Positions 23,363 to 35,491 of a stretch of DNA of 64,000 bases are shown piece after piece (position 1 is the first letter of the stretch; every line of letters begins with the position of its first letter). The notes beneath the pieces are model-generated. The model saw nothing but the letters and a program-made list of their open reading frames with translations, made no database searches and was not told the DNA's origin. The position numbers and the translations under genes are program-made. Origin of the DNA: Cycas panzhihuaensis (Eukaryota > Cycadophyta); the NCBI GenBank assembly GCA_023213395.1, contig CM041465.1:180427741-180491740 (forward strand), written 5' to 3'.

Positions 23363-24570
23363 AGTACGATTGTAGTTACAACAATGCTAACTAGGAGATT
23401 TAAAAAAAAGGGAAGAAAAATTAATTATAAAATTTCAAGAAATTTCTACCCATTCTAATGTTGGCCTATTTAAGATCATTAGGGCATTAAACTATCTTAA
23501 CTTAACTGTGAATTGGGGTTTGATCAAGGATCTATTTACTTAGAAAGTTCATGTAGGGCATCCCCCCTAAAATTATTTGCAAAGTGATTATTAACCATTA
23601 TTTTTACTATGTCAAATTATGCACCTATAGTGCTAACGTTTATTTAGAGGTGATCCTCCATTAGTAACTACCTATAGATCCCCTCACTATCTAACACCTA
23701 CCCTCTATAGGCTCTTCTACTAGTAGTTTTCTTTCTAGTTGCCTAGCCATTTACTAACTTGCAAAAGGTTGCCCTTGCCAATATATAACCCATAATCCTT
23801 ATACTAGCCTAATAACTTCATCATGCAATGTGTTTCCAAATAATAGTCCCACTTGATCATTGTTATAGTAGATGGCTTAGTTTATCATGGTAGCCTTTCC
23901 AGAGGCCTATTTTCATCCATTTCCTACATGAAAATACTAAGAGATAACTTGTATAAACTACCTAAGCTTTCCTAGTAGTTTGATCCTTACGACTTGGTTC
24001 TTAGGTCTTGTGTCATCTCACTTTATTAAATAATACTTTTATTTATTAGTTAACCTAGTCCCCTATAAGTTGGCTTATTACCATGGCATCTTTTCATACC
24101 CAAAAAATAAAATAGATATGAATACAAAAAAAAATTATGTATATATACACCCCCTATAAGAAAATGGATATAAAATAAAAAAATACAAAAAAAGTATTAT
24201 AAATTTGTACATAGACCTCTTTTCAACTTCTTAGCATCTAGGGAAAGCCACATGTTAGCTTTGCTTCCACCTATAATTCACAATTTAGGTCTAGATGTGT
24301 GGGTCATTTAGGAATTTTAGATCTGGTTGTTTGGGTCCACTATGGCCTTAATCATAATTGAAACCTACTTGACGCTTTGAGAGATAAAAATATATTTTTA
24401 AAATTTACTATGATAATGATATTAAGCCACTTATGGCAACTTTTTTTCAACCTATTTTGTAAATAGAGTGAGCATACAAACTTAAGACATAACCATGTTC
24501 AATTCCTACCTAATTCCCTTTATTCATTAATTTATCTCTGTGTTACTATTGTATTATCCCATAGTATTAA
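23363..24570 (+). other. Element T interior without recognisable domain
   Basis: Continuation of T after the gag-only insertion. All frames are full of stops. I looked for RT (YxDD or FxDD context) and integrase motifs and saw none. Confidence 0.4.
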
Positions 24571-24574
24571 TCAT

Positions 24575-24930
24575 TCACATTGACGAAGGTAGTTCTGGGA
24601 ACCTTGGCCTTTCTATTGTAGCTTAGACCATTTAAGACCAATTAGGATATGTCTTAACTCACACTGGAGTTTACTTACCTATAGTAACTAATAACATCAC
24701 TAAATACATTACTATCATTGAAGCCTTAATTGATGTAGTACAGGTCCATCATAACCCCATTTAACTATTGTTTGATTCTCAACTTATAGTTTGTTAGCTC
24801 ACTTAGGTCTATCATGATTATTATCCTCATTTATATGCTCTTACTAACCATGTTAGGTCACTTTTATCATAATTCTCATTAATTATAATCTAATACATCC
24901 CTAGAGGACATAACACTAAGATCAATCCAC
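24575..24930 (+). pseudogene. Element T extra RNase H domain (archaeal/plant-like type)
   Basis: The frame reads IDEGSSGNLGLSIVA (family DGGSxGNPG, with the first catalytic Asp kept), then LPIVTNNITKYITIIEALI (usually TNNxAEYxAL; the catalytic Glu is Lys here), FDSQLIVC (DSQLVV, third acidic residue kept) and YIPREDI (HIPREDN). Order and spacing match the additional RNase H of Tat-lineage gypsy elements, which lies downstream of pol, fitting its place near the 3' LTR. Several stops make it dead. Confidence 0.65.
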
Positions 24931-26097
24931 TTGTTGCTTTTATCCTTAAGCGTCATCTACCATAAGTAATTGATTCTCCTTAGGGTTATCGAGGCCACTA
25001 CAAAGTTGAGCCAATATGCCAATTTTCTCATCAATCCCCATTAGGTCTTTAAGATGAGGGTAAACTATTTGATGCTCCTCTAAGAGTTTAAATTAGACCT
25101 TTACTCCAAAATTAGCGTAAAATACCTTGTAAATTTGTAAATATTTAGCCTTATTGTGGCTTTCCAAAAGAGGCAACCCTTGTTCAACATCCCAAGTCTA
25201 GTTCTTTCCTATTTGTACCATTTATGTTTCATTAGTTTTCTTAGTTGATTTTCTTTACTCTCCTTCTTTCTCTAATATGTCATGGCATTAAAATAACAAA
25301 AAATATAAAAAAATAACAAAATTAAAAATACCCCAAAAATTATACTCCACCAAGAGCCTAAACTAGAACTAGTTTATAAATATCATTCCTACCAAGGTTA
25401 TTCAAAAGGTATAATCCCTAACATTCTCCTTTATGTAAACTTTCTTTCAGTGCATTTGTTTTAAGCCTTTATCCTTTTTCCCCCAGTTTGTCATTTCATT
25501 AAAAGAATAAATAAATAAAAAAAAGACATTACGAAATAATGAATGACCCAAAAAATTATAAAACCAAAAATAAAAAAATATAGTTCCAAGATAAGCCCAA
25601 ACAACTTCATCCTTAAAAAATAAATACTAATAAGGCTAATTTATGTGATCACCCTTGGCATTTAATCCTAACTTTTGGCTTCTAAGCCTAACTTTTAGCC
25701 TCCAAACCTAAATCAATTAGCTTTTTAGCCTAACCATTTTGAGTTATTGAGGCAACCCCTCAACCACCTAAGATTGCTCCAAAAAATAGTCTCTATAGAG
25801 GATAAATTATGGTGGCCTATTTATGTTCATCTAAGTTTGTCATAGCTATTAGCTCTTCTTGGTTTGAGTAGGCCTTCAACCAACCCCCACCCTAGTTAAC
25901 ACACCTCTGAAGTACTTATTGATAAGACTAAGCTAAGGGCAATATTTTTTGAGTACTTATTAAGGAGGCTAAACTATGGTAGACTGCCTTCCCCTTTTAT
26001 TTTGTCAAGCACATGCATAATATATATAGGATATTGTTGATAGCATTCGCTGTCTTACAACCATTGTCTAAAGAGGTTATGCTACTAAGGGTGCAAG
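24931..26097 (+). other. 3' non-coding region of element T
   Basis: No ORF. It contains short A-rich tracts and blocks such as GAGTTTAAATTAGA that recall the tandem units at 17270-17300. It ends with a weak purine-rich tract (TAAGGGTGCAAG, 26086-26097) just before the 3' LTR. Confidence 0.4.
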
Positions 26098-29000
26098 TGT
26101 TCCCTGTAGTCAGGGAGCTTCATAGTAATTGCACCAATAGGTAAATTAGAGTATGTATTTCTCACTTTCTAACTTAGTTTAATTTACCTTAGATTAGTTA
26201 TTTTATAAGCATATGTTATTATTTTCTTGTTGATATATTAGACAAATGTGCCTGTTTTAGTTTATGATGATTTTGACTATGGTTGGTAGCTTCGTAGTTG
26301 TCCATTTGAGTTGAGTAAGTTAAAGAAAAGCCTCTTAGTACCTCTACAAGACACATCTCACCCTTCTTGTCCTTATCTTTATAGTATTACTCTATCTGGC
26401 TTCTTTGTTTAGACCTCTATTTCTTCAAAATCAATGTTTTTTTGTGCTTTTTTCATCCATTCTACCATGATTATTATTATCTCACTTTAATTCATGTTTT
26501 TGCATTTATAAAAATGTGATTTTTATGGTACCATGAAGTTCACCATAATACCACTTTGAAAATTTGTGGTACCACTTCAAACTTTACAGTATCAATTCTT
26601 TTACTTAATTTTTTTTTTTTTGCTTACAATTGATTGCATATTTATGGTACCTACCTTTGGGCCCATCCACTTATTTCATTAAAAATATAAGCCACCCATT
26701 GATTTTTATTTAATACCATGGATACATTAATACCTCTAACATTAATGCCCCACAAAACCATAGGTAATTATCCCATGGTATTCCCCTAATCTATGGGCCC
26801 AAAACCATGGGCCCTTTCCCTTCTAGTTTTCTATATATATGCCTTCTTTTCATTGAAAAAGGAGGTCAATTTCTAAGTTGTTATATTGCAAAATCTAGCT
26901 AGAATTCCCATTTGCATATAAACCTAATTATTGGATTCCTCACTTAGCTTGGAGATTGAAGGCTAACCAATTTTGGATCACTCTTGACTGAAGTTGATTA
27001 TCATTAACATCTCACCTTTGTTGAGAACTAGGGTAATCCCCTCTTAATGCTAGAATTTTCACCTTCTTATTAAGTGCTTTTCAAAATTTTCTAGCATTTA
27101 ATTACTATTATTTTATGCTTTTTATTAAGCTTAATTTTAGTTATTTTTCCCTTGAATGATTCACTCTTCCATGCATTAGTATCTTACAGAGAGAAATAAG
27201 GTTTACTATTGCTTACTAAGCTTAGAAAAAGGTGGTAGTGCTACTATTTCCCACGCTCTCTTTATGCTTCCTTACTATTTGTTTAAGCTTACATTTTAAT
27301 CTTTTTAAAATAGTCTTTTCATCAGAAATTTTCCTATATATTTGCATGTAAACTAACTTAAAATAAGTGGAGCAACACTTTACATATTTATCATAGGTTA
27401 GAGAAGTACTTAAAAATAGTCAGAGGAGTCCTCTTCTTCCCCCTCATCCTCTTTTCCTAACTAATAAGGTGCTTGTCGCATAGTTATTATGCTATCAAAA
27501 TTTTATCAGAAAGTATAAAAAAGGTTAGTATTCCAAGTTGGTTTTAAAGTGATCTTTAGCACATTTGATTTTCCAAATAAGTTTTTTTATTATCATAGGT
27601 CAATCCAACAAGTAGAAATGCTACTGAATTTTTCCTAGAAATCAATCATATTTATATGCTTAACTAATCCCATTTTGAGCCTATTGGCTTAGAGAGCTAA
27701 AAGTTACTTGGAAAAAGGGTTTGAATTGAATATTTAACACATTATTCTAGGTATTCTTCCAACCCTCCCTCCATAGATTCAATTTCAAAGAAAAATGCTT
27801 AAAAGTATATTTTTATTTCATAAGTTTATTTAAAAACAAAAAGGCAGGAAAGAGTAGCTTGTTTGTCACTTGTTCACCACTATTTGTCTCTTCCCTACCT
27901 CTCATGTGTGTATACTTTTGGTTTCAAAATGAGAAGGAATCTCTTTTATCTGCATTATATTGCATTGTATTTCTTATGCCTATTAGTTTAGTCATTTTGG
28001 TAAGTGCCTTTGAAGGCCATAACAGGGAAGAGGGTCATACCTATTACGAGTCCTTGAACTCATGGGGCCTATAAACTTGTTTGTTAGGTTAGATTTTCTT
28101 ATTTGACATTCAAATTTAAATTGCATATTAGTTATATTTAGCATGTGTTGATTTTTTCTTAAAATTTTAAGGTTTTGTTGTCCCTTTTTGTCCTAAAGAA
28201 GGAGGGGGGGATGGGCACTACTATAATTTCTTTACTTAGATTTCATCAACAAATAAGAGGTATAGTCTTATGCCTTTAGGTGCATCATGTTCTCTATATC
28301 TATATTCTTAATGAGCTAGTGAAGGATTTCTATCCTCACCATGTTCTTATGCATGGGGTATGGATAACCGAGTGAACTTCATTCATCTCATTGAGAGTAA
28401 TATCTTCTTCCATTTCACTACTTCAGAGCTTGAGGTTTGTTGGAATTAGATGTAGGCAATGCCAAGCCATCTTATAATCCTATGGGTTGGGTTGCCAATA
28501 TTGATAAGTCCCCATCAACTTATTTAGAAACAAATCTATCTTATGGTCTTGATTTCTTTAGACCTCTTACTTTGGGCAATCCTTTCACCCATTCTCATTT
28601 ATCGAGTTTGTTATTTTAGAGTCATGTAAAAGTCTAAGTTAAGTTAGGCTAGTCAACTTGGGTGGGTTTAGTTAATTAGGATAGGCACATAGTTGAGTAG
28701 GAGTTTGGATCCTTTTTATTTGATTGAACCCCCTCACATCGTTAGGGCTTTTTGTATGCTATTTGGTCCTTTTAAATATGTTGATTATTTATTTGATTAA
28801 TATTATATTAAGCTTTGTAGTTAGTTTGTAATTCAATTTTTTGGTTGGTACACTATTGTCTCATTTGCCTGTTTGCATTATACATTTTAATTATTAGTTA
28901 GTTTCGGTTTTCCTTTTAATTTCTCTTTTATTTTTCTCTTTCTTTGGCACATCACATACATCTACATATTACTTTTAGTCAACCTAATAGTCATATAATC

Positions 29001-29149
29001 TATTGTCCCTATACCTAGGTACAAGAGATGTATGAGCACTCCATGGAGGGTATATGCTTATGCCTCTCTCTATTTAGATCCCTCCTTGCCCTTCAGGTCG
29101 ATCTTAGGTTTGTGTTTATATGTCTTATCCTCTCTCTTATCCACTTTCA
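26098..29149 (+). repeat. 3' LTR of element T (~3.05 kb)
   Basis: Full-length LTR, uninterrupted. TATA-like box at about 26831. Matches 5231-7336 and 14655-15200; the stretch 28252-28594 has no counterpart in the 5' copy because of the deletion at Copia A's 3' end. Small ORFs at 27859-28074 and 28437-28619 have no recognisable product. An LTR of this length is unusual and is seen in some Tat/Ogre-like and large gypsy elements. Confidence 0.7.
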
Positions 29150-29393
29150 TCCTAAAAAGTAAGCATATTTAGTTATTCTATTTATGACCAAAAAAACATT
29201 CTCTTCTTGTAATTTTATGAGCCTGATTATAAAATCGATTACTATTTATTTCCACTTCTCATTTGGTACATGCAAGAGTTGTAGAAGGATAAGAGTGACT
29301 GCATTCTCTTTTTTATAAGGTTAATATAAATCACATCCTACTACAAATTGTTAGATGTCTTGCTTTAGTCCTTTCTAGTAGAAGGATCAACAT
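29150..29393 (-). pseudogene. Gypsy G1: integrase N-terminal segment
   Basis: The minus strand reads KGLKQDI.QFVVGCDLY, then LLQLLHVPNEKWK.IVIDFI, then NRITKYAYFL, the family pattern from the zinc-binding region into the core (IPxxKWExISMDFI ... VDRLTKYAHF). The first catalytic Asp is kept in IDF. The protein continues at 5230 on the other side of element T. This segment lies just outside the inverted-repeat arm. Confidence 0.75.
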
Positions 29394-30656
29394 ACCATAA
29401 GATAGGTTTTAAAGAATCCATCTATGGCTTATTATGGGTACTAAATAACAATCTTTCAAAATTAATTTTTTGTGCTTAGATATTAGAGTTAGGTAAATGT
29501 GTCCTTTGGACTAGAGGATATCACTCTTCTATTCATATTTATCTCTTATATACAATGTTTCTTCCTGTAGCTTCACTATGATCTCTTAAGTTTCCTTAGA
29601 TTTTGTATACTTAACTTGGATATCATTGATCTAGGTTGGAATAATAATAGTAGCAGAATATAAAATGGATTCTTCATCTCTTCTAGATTGTGCATTAGCC
29701 ACCTTGTTTTCCTTCCCTTTCTTATAAAAGATCTCAAAGTTAAATGCCTAAATATTAGTAACCCACTTTTTTATTCAAGGGCTAATATTTTTTAGTGTAG
29801 GATGTATTTTAGATTATCATGATCTATTTGTACTAGAAACTTACTTTCTAATAGGTATTGCTTCTATTTTATTAATTTATACATTGTTGCTAGCATTTCC
29901 TTATTATAAGTGGATTTTAATATTTTCTTCTTTCGAATGCAATTGGGTAATTTTCCTACATGAGGATGGTCCCTATTCCATTTTTAGATGCATTGTATTC
30001 TAAAGTGAAGGGTTTCAAGAAATTGGGTATGGTTAGTACTAGTGTAATCATCATGCATTATTTTAAGTTTTGGAAGCTTTGTTATGCCTCATTATTCCAT
30101 AGGAATGGTTCCCTTTTTAATAGGTTAGTTAAGGGGGTCATGATATGGGTATAAATTTTAATAAATGTTCTATAGTAACCTATTAATTCTAAGAATCCTT
30201 ATAATTTGCATATACATTTTGGGGTTGACTAGTCTAGAATAGCTTTGATTTTTCTTGGATCCATTTTTACTCCTTTAGATGATATAATATATCCTGAGGA
30301 TTCTATCTCTTATTTCCCAAATATACATTATGATTTCTTAGCATAGAACTGATTTTTTCTTAAAGTCTTCAAAACCTTCTCGACATGTAATAGGTGCTCA
30401 TCCTAAGTATGACTATATACTAAAATATCATCAAAGAAGATGAATACAAATTTTCTTAACCATGGTTGAAAGGTTTTGTTCATGACTTCTTGAAATGTTG
30501 TTGGGGTATTTATCAAGCTAAAGGGCATGGCATTGAATTTATAATGACCCATATGAGTATAAAATATTATTTTGGGAATATCTTTAATACAAATAAATAT
30601 TTGATAATATTTAGATCATAAATCTAGTGAAATATTTAGCTCCATGAAGTTCATCT
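29394..30656 (-). pseudogene. Gypsy G1 RT (C-terminal) and RNase H, left arm
   Basis: The minus strand reads KLLDELHGAKYF just before the L1, then the catalytic FFDDILV (about 30440-30420), then an open stretch related to 30154-29960 in the other arm. The RNase H region follows towards 29500. It matches 40015-41251 in the right arm. The L1 cuts the RT at KLLDELHGAKYF, and the N-terminal part resumes at 34508. Confidence 0.75.
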
Positions 30657-30674
30657 AAGAGTTTATTAAATCTT

Positions 30675-33600
30675 TTTTTTTGGTAAGATAAAATGAATTA
30701 AAGTGGGTTTGAAAACAGGCTCCCACAACCTAGTACATCAACAATAGTAGACTGCATAATCAGTATTATCCGTGACAACCCCACGGAATAGGAAAAAGAA
30801 ACTAGAGTGCCGGGACAAGCCCCACGGCTAGCTGTTGCAGATCAAATCCTTGTCAACCAGAGTCAGAAGATCCCTAGGAAAATCATCTCTCCATACTTGA
30901 CTAGTCTTGTTCCTCACCCCCCAATTAGCCAAGAAGTCTGCAGCTTTGTTGCCTTCTCTCAGAGTGTGTCCGACATGCATATCCGCAAACCTTTGATAAT
31001 CTCTTGCGTATCTTTGATTATGTCTTGATATCTCCAATCTGGAAGAGCCTCACCTTTTAACGAATTTAAAACCACTTTAGAGTCCCCCTCAAGCACCAAC
31101 CTCTGGATAACCCCTATACGGGCTAAGTCGAGGGCTTTTAGCATGGCATGCATTTCTGCATAGTTGTTCATTTGACTCTCATAGTAGTCTGTAAAGGCCC
31201 AGATGAGGGAGCCCTTGCAATCCCTACAGATTCCCCAACCCCCAGCTTCACCAAGGTTCCCTTTCGCTGCCCCATCAAAATTTATTTTGAGCCAGGGCTC
31301 CTCTGGAGGGATCCATCTAATGCTTCTGGGCTTGGGGACCACGAATTCAGGTACTATGCCCCATTTGAGCAAGATCCTACTCTCTGACGGGGATATGTGC
31401 TTTTCTTTGGCCTTACCAACGTTTTCCTTAATGTCCGAGCAAATTCTACTGTAGATAGCCATATGGTCCTTATTTTTTCCCTAGAAGATCCTGCTGTTCC
31501 TTTCTTTCTAGATATTCCAAGCCAAAATCAGGAGCATATTCTTCCAGATACGGCTGAGAATGTTACTTTTGAATAGGCTTTGCCAGGTGAGCCAGAGGTC
31601 AGCTGGTTTGTGCGAAAATGTCCAGCACACTTCCAGCTTCCCGAGCAACAGCCTCCAGACTTCCCTTGCGAAGGGGCACTCTAGGATGATATGATCAATG
31701 GATTCCTCTCCTTTACAGTATAAAATGCATCTGTTGGCCATTAGAAAACCTCTCTTTTATAGGTTGTCTATAGTGAGAATTTTGTTCTTAAGACAGGTCC
31801 ACCAGAAGAGAGTTATTTTCAGAATAAGGGGGAGCCTCCAAACACCTTCCAACAGCGGGTCTTTTTTGTCCCCTCTTTTCAACCATAAGTACTGGTAACC
31901 CTGTTGCACTGTGTACTCTCCAGATGAGCTCGAGGGCCACACCATTGAGTCCTGCGAAGGGGTTCTAGAGATATAGCTCTTCCCTAGGATCCTTCTGATC
32001 TTATTAATACCCTCCTGCATGCTACCTATCCCATGGATATCCTCAAAATTCCTCCAGGACCTGCTCCCCTCTCTCCCCGACCAATAATCTTTAATCATTT
32101 TGCCATATTGCCTAACGCAGGGACCCATTAAAGGTATTAGGTTAGGAAACTCCTTCAAATGCTTCTCACAGCACCACGCGTCCTCCCAAAATCTGATGGA
32201 ATTATCATCTCCTAGTCTCCATTTTAAGCCATCTCTGATAGCTCCCCAAGCTTTAATGATACTCCTCCAGATGGTAGAGCCAACCAAGGATAAGCTGCTA
32301 TCCAAAAGGGAGCCCCCCTGTATGTATTTTCTAGAAAGGATCCTCTCCCAAAGTCTATCCCCCCCTTTGAGTAGTCTCCACCCAAGCTTTGCCCCCAGGG
32401 TGATATTAAAGAGAGGGGGCCTTCGTAGATTGAGGCCACTAGCCCATTTTGGGGAACAAACTTTGCTCCAACTTACCAAATGAATCCTGTATTTTGTTTC
32501 AGTCCTAGACCAAAAACATCTTTTCTGAATTGATTCGATGATGTCCGAGATACCAGGCGGAACCCTAAAGATGGACATCTAAAACACTGGAATGCTTTGA
32601 AGGGTAGAAGCTACTAGCTGGAGTTTTCCAGCTAGACTCAGGAGGGCACCTTTCTAACCTGCTAACTTTCTTTGCCTCCTATCTATAAGAGGGTTCCACA
32701 TATCTTTGGGCATCTTGCCAACAAAAAGGGGCAAACCTAGGTAGATTGTAGGGAGCTTTTTGATATCCATCCCAAGGATTCTGCTTATCCTACCTTGGGT
32801 GTGTCCTGGAGTGTTTAAGAAAAAGACATTACTCTTCCTGAGGCTTATCTTCTGGTTCGTGGCCTTCTAAAAAAGCCCCAGATCTCTTTAAATCTAGAGG
32901 CCTCCCTTACAGACGCTTTCCCAAGAAAGATGTTGTCATCTACAAATTGGTGGTGTACCACATTATCCACCCCCGATGTCAGTTTGATGCCATTTAAGAA
33001 CCCACGCCTCCTAGCAGACTCTAGGGTTCTGCCCAGCAGATCAGCCATCGTGATGAATAGAAAGGGAGAAAGGGGATCTCCTTGTCTCAGCCCCCTATGT
33101 CCGGGAAAAAACCTGGAGGATGAACCATTAATAATGACAGAAAATTGGGGATTGCCAATACACAACTTGATCTAGGACCACCATGGTTCCCCAAAGCTGA
33201 AAGCCTCTAGGCAATTCAACAGGCATTCCCAGGATACTCTATCAAAGGCCTTCGTGAGATCGATCTTGATGAGCATTGCAGGCTCCTTCCTTTCAGCAGC
33301 TGAATGGATTGTTTCATGTACAACAATATATCCATCGTAAATCTGCCTACCACGAAGGAACCCGTCCTGGTTGTGGGAGATAATATTTGGCATAATTCTC
33401 TTTAGCCTATTAACCAGGACTTTAGTTAAAATCTTGTGTTTAACATTGCAAAGACTGATTAGGCAAAACTCCTCCATCCTATTCGCTCCTTCTTTTTTAG
33501 GGATGAGGACAAGGAATGTAGTCTGCCATTCCTGGAGCATCTTATTGTTTGCATAGAACTCCTGCAAAGCTTCCATTAAATCTCCTTTAATAATATCCCA

Positions 33601-34489
33601 ATACTCCTGGAAGAAGCCCGAAGGAAAGCCATCAGGGCCAGGAGCTTTATCCTTTTTCATACCAAAGAGGGCCGTCCTGACCTCCTCCAATGTGAACGGC
33701 GCAGTCAGCTACATGTTTTGAGCTTCATTCACTAACCTGGGTATATTGTTTAGAAAGTCTCTTCTACTATCCATATCCCCATCTTAGGGTTCAGTGAATA
33801 GATCCTTGAAGTAATCACTGGCTAACTCCTTCATTTCTTCAGTCGAGCTAACCACAGAACCATCTTCCTTTTGAAGACTAGAAATTCTATTACTGGCTCT
33901 ATGTTTAACTGCAGTCATGTAAAAAAATTTTGTATTCCTATCACCTTCTGCCAACCAAAGAGCCCTGGATTTCTGTCTCTAGTGGATTTCTTCTCTGATG
34001 AGGGTCTCATCTAGTTTCTCCACCAATTACTTTTCGGTCTTATTTAGCTCGGGGGATCTACCCGTGCATTCAATCCTATCCTCGATGTCTTTTAGATCAC
34101 TGATAGTTTTATCCTTATGCAGATGGATATTTTGGAATACCTCCTTGTTCCAAGCCTTTACTTATTTTTTAATCCATTCCAACTTCTTCAAAAATCTAAA
34201 CATTGCATGGCCCTTGATTTGGATTCTCCACCATTCCTCGACCCTGTTCCTGAGGTCTGGGTGATGAAGCCACATTAGTTCAAACCTGAAGGGGGAACCT
34301 ATGAATTTATTCGGGTCCGAAAATTGAAGCAAGAGCGGAGAATAGTCAGAGCTAATCCTTGGTAATGCCTCAAGGGTGAAGTCATTGAATCTCCTCATCC
34401 AGTCATAATTGACCAACACCCTGTCCAGTTTAATTTGAATTAGGTCATTCCCCAAATGTTTGTTTGACCATGTATACGAGGCCCCTCTA
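30675..34489 (-). mobile_element. 5'-truncated L1-type LINE
   Basis: The 18-bp target duplication AAGAGTTTATTAAATCTT is perfect (30657-30674 and 34490-34507). A T-run at the left end is the poly(A) tail of a minus-strand insertion. The element is truncated at the 5' end inside the ORF2 endonuclease, as is common for target-primed reverse transcription. Its GC content and long ORFs stand out from the AT-rich, stop-filled neighbours, so it is probably the youngest insertion here. It lies in the left arm of the inverted repeat only. Confidence 0.95.
30828..34489 (-). pseudogene. L1 ORF2 protein: endonuclease end, RT, zinc finger, RNase H
   Basis: Domain order on the minus strand. The end of the APE-type endonuclease (34489-34162) has LDRVLVNYDWMRRF and RISSDYSPLLL, where the conserved SDH is SDY. 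RT follows (33690-32845): KDKAPGPDGFPSGFFQEYW, FLVLIPKKEGA, IKIDLTKAFDRVSW, GLRQGDPLSPFLF, and catalytic FVDD where FADD is usual. A connection domain (32578-31757) comes next, then the zf-RVT motif (about 31741-31600, CILYCKGEESIDHIILECPF). RNase H (31320-30860) has FDGAAKGN, YAEMHAML, EGDSKVV and NKAADFLANWG, keeping all four catalytic acidic residues. Frameshifts, for example near 33170, 31750 and 31000, make it non-functional. Confidence 0.92.
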
Positions 34490-34507
34490 AAGAGTTTATT
34501 AAATCTT

Positions 34508-35490
34508 GAAAAAAGAATATATTAATAGTTATTTTGTTCAGCATATAAAAATCTATACATATACAAAGAGAATAATATATATTTTTTTTTTTGCTAAGAT
34601 TATGGGTTTTGCATATGGGCTTTTACTAGGTAATATGGTTCTAATTTTTAATAGATCATAAATAAATTTTTTTATTTCATCTTTGTGAAAATAGAGATGT
34701 TAGTATGGGTTAATATTGATTGGTTTTGACCTTTCTTGGAGTTTAATCACACATTTCATACCTCAATCAAGAGGTAGTCCCATTAGAAGATCCTTAAACA
34801 CCTCTAAGTGTTTTTGTATAATTTCTTATATATTACTCAATGAATTGTCCTCAACTTCTACTTCAAGAGAGAAACATCTAATAACAAAGTCTAGCCATCC
34901 CATTTTTAACATTTTCTCCATTTTATAAGATGTCATGAATTAAGTTTTGATCAAAATGAATCCTTGTGATGTGTAGATTTTACCCTTAGATATAAATTTT
35001 ATGAATAGCTTATCTAGGTTTAATGCAATTGCCCTAATGTTCATAGCCATTAGGCACCTAATATAATATTTACACCACCTATAAGAATTACATACATTTG
35101 TGACTTAAGATAATATTCTCCCATTGTTATCTCTACATTTTAACACATTCCTCCATATTTAATAAATCCTCTATATATAATAATTACTTAAAACTAATTT
35201 ATGGGATAGATATATTCTTTAACTCTTTCTATACATTACTTATAAATAAAGTTATATGTACTACTAGAGTCAATAAGTACTATTGCACTTTCCTTCTTTA
35301 TATAGCCCATAATTTTAAGAGTTTAAGGGGTTATAATTCTTATGATTATTGCCAAGGATATTCTAAGTAGGTTCTTAATGACCTCATATTCTAATTCAAC
35401 TTCATTTAGGCCTTCTTCTATTTCTATCTCATTAAATTCCACTTCCTTATTTGGATAAGGGTCCATTCCTTGTTTATCAACTAGAGCTAA
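34508..35490 (-). pseudogene. Gypsy G1 protease and RT N-terminus, left arm
   Basis: Continues the RT beyond the L1: KKKD-like start of RT at about 34590, with the protease region around 35230-35330 (ITPQTLKIMGYIKK type on the other arm) and an acidic linker (ORF 35625-35323: NEIEIEEGLNEVELEYE). It is the mirror of 39025-40015. Confidence 0.65.
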
Positions 35491-35491
35491 G

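Noticed and set aside
27859-28619. Short ORFs in the 3' LTR of element T
   Set aside because: The matching positions of the other LTR are not open, and no domain is recognised.
31148-31454. Plus-strand ORFs over the L1 (also around 32100-32483 and 30807-31028)
   Set aside because: Antisense shadows of the L1 ORF2; no independent product or conservation.
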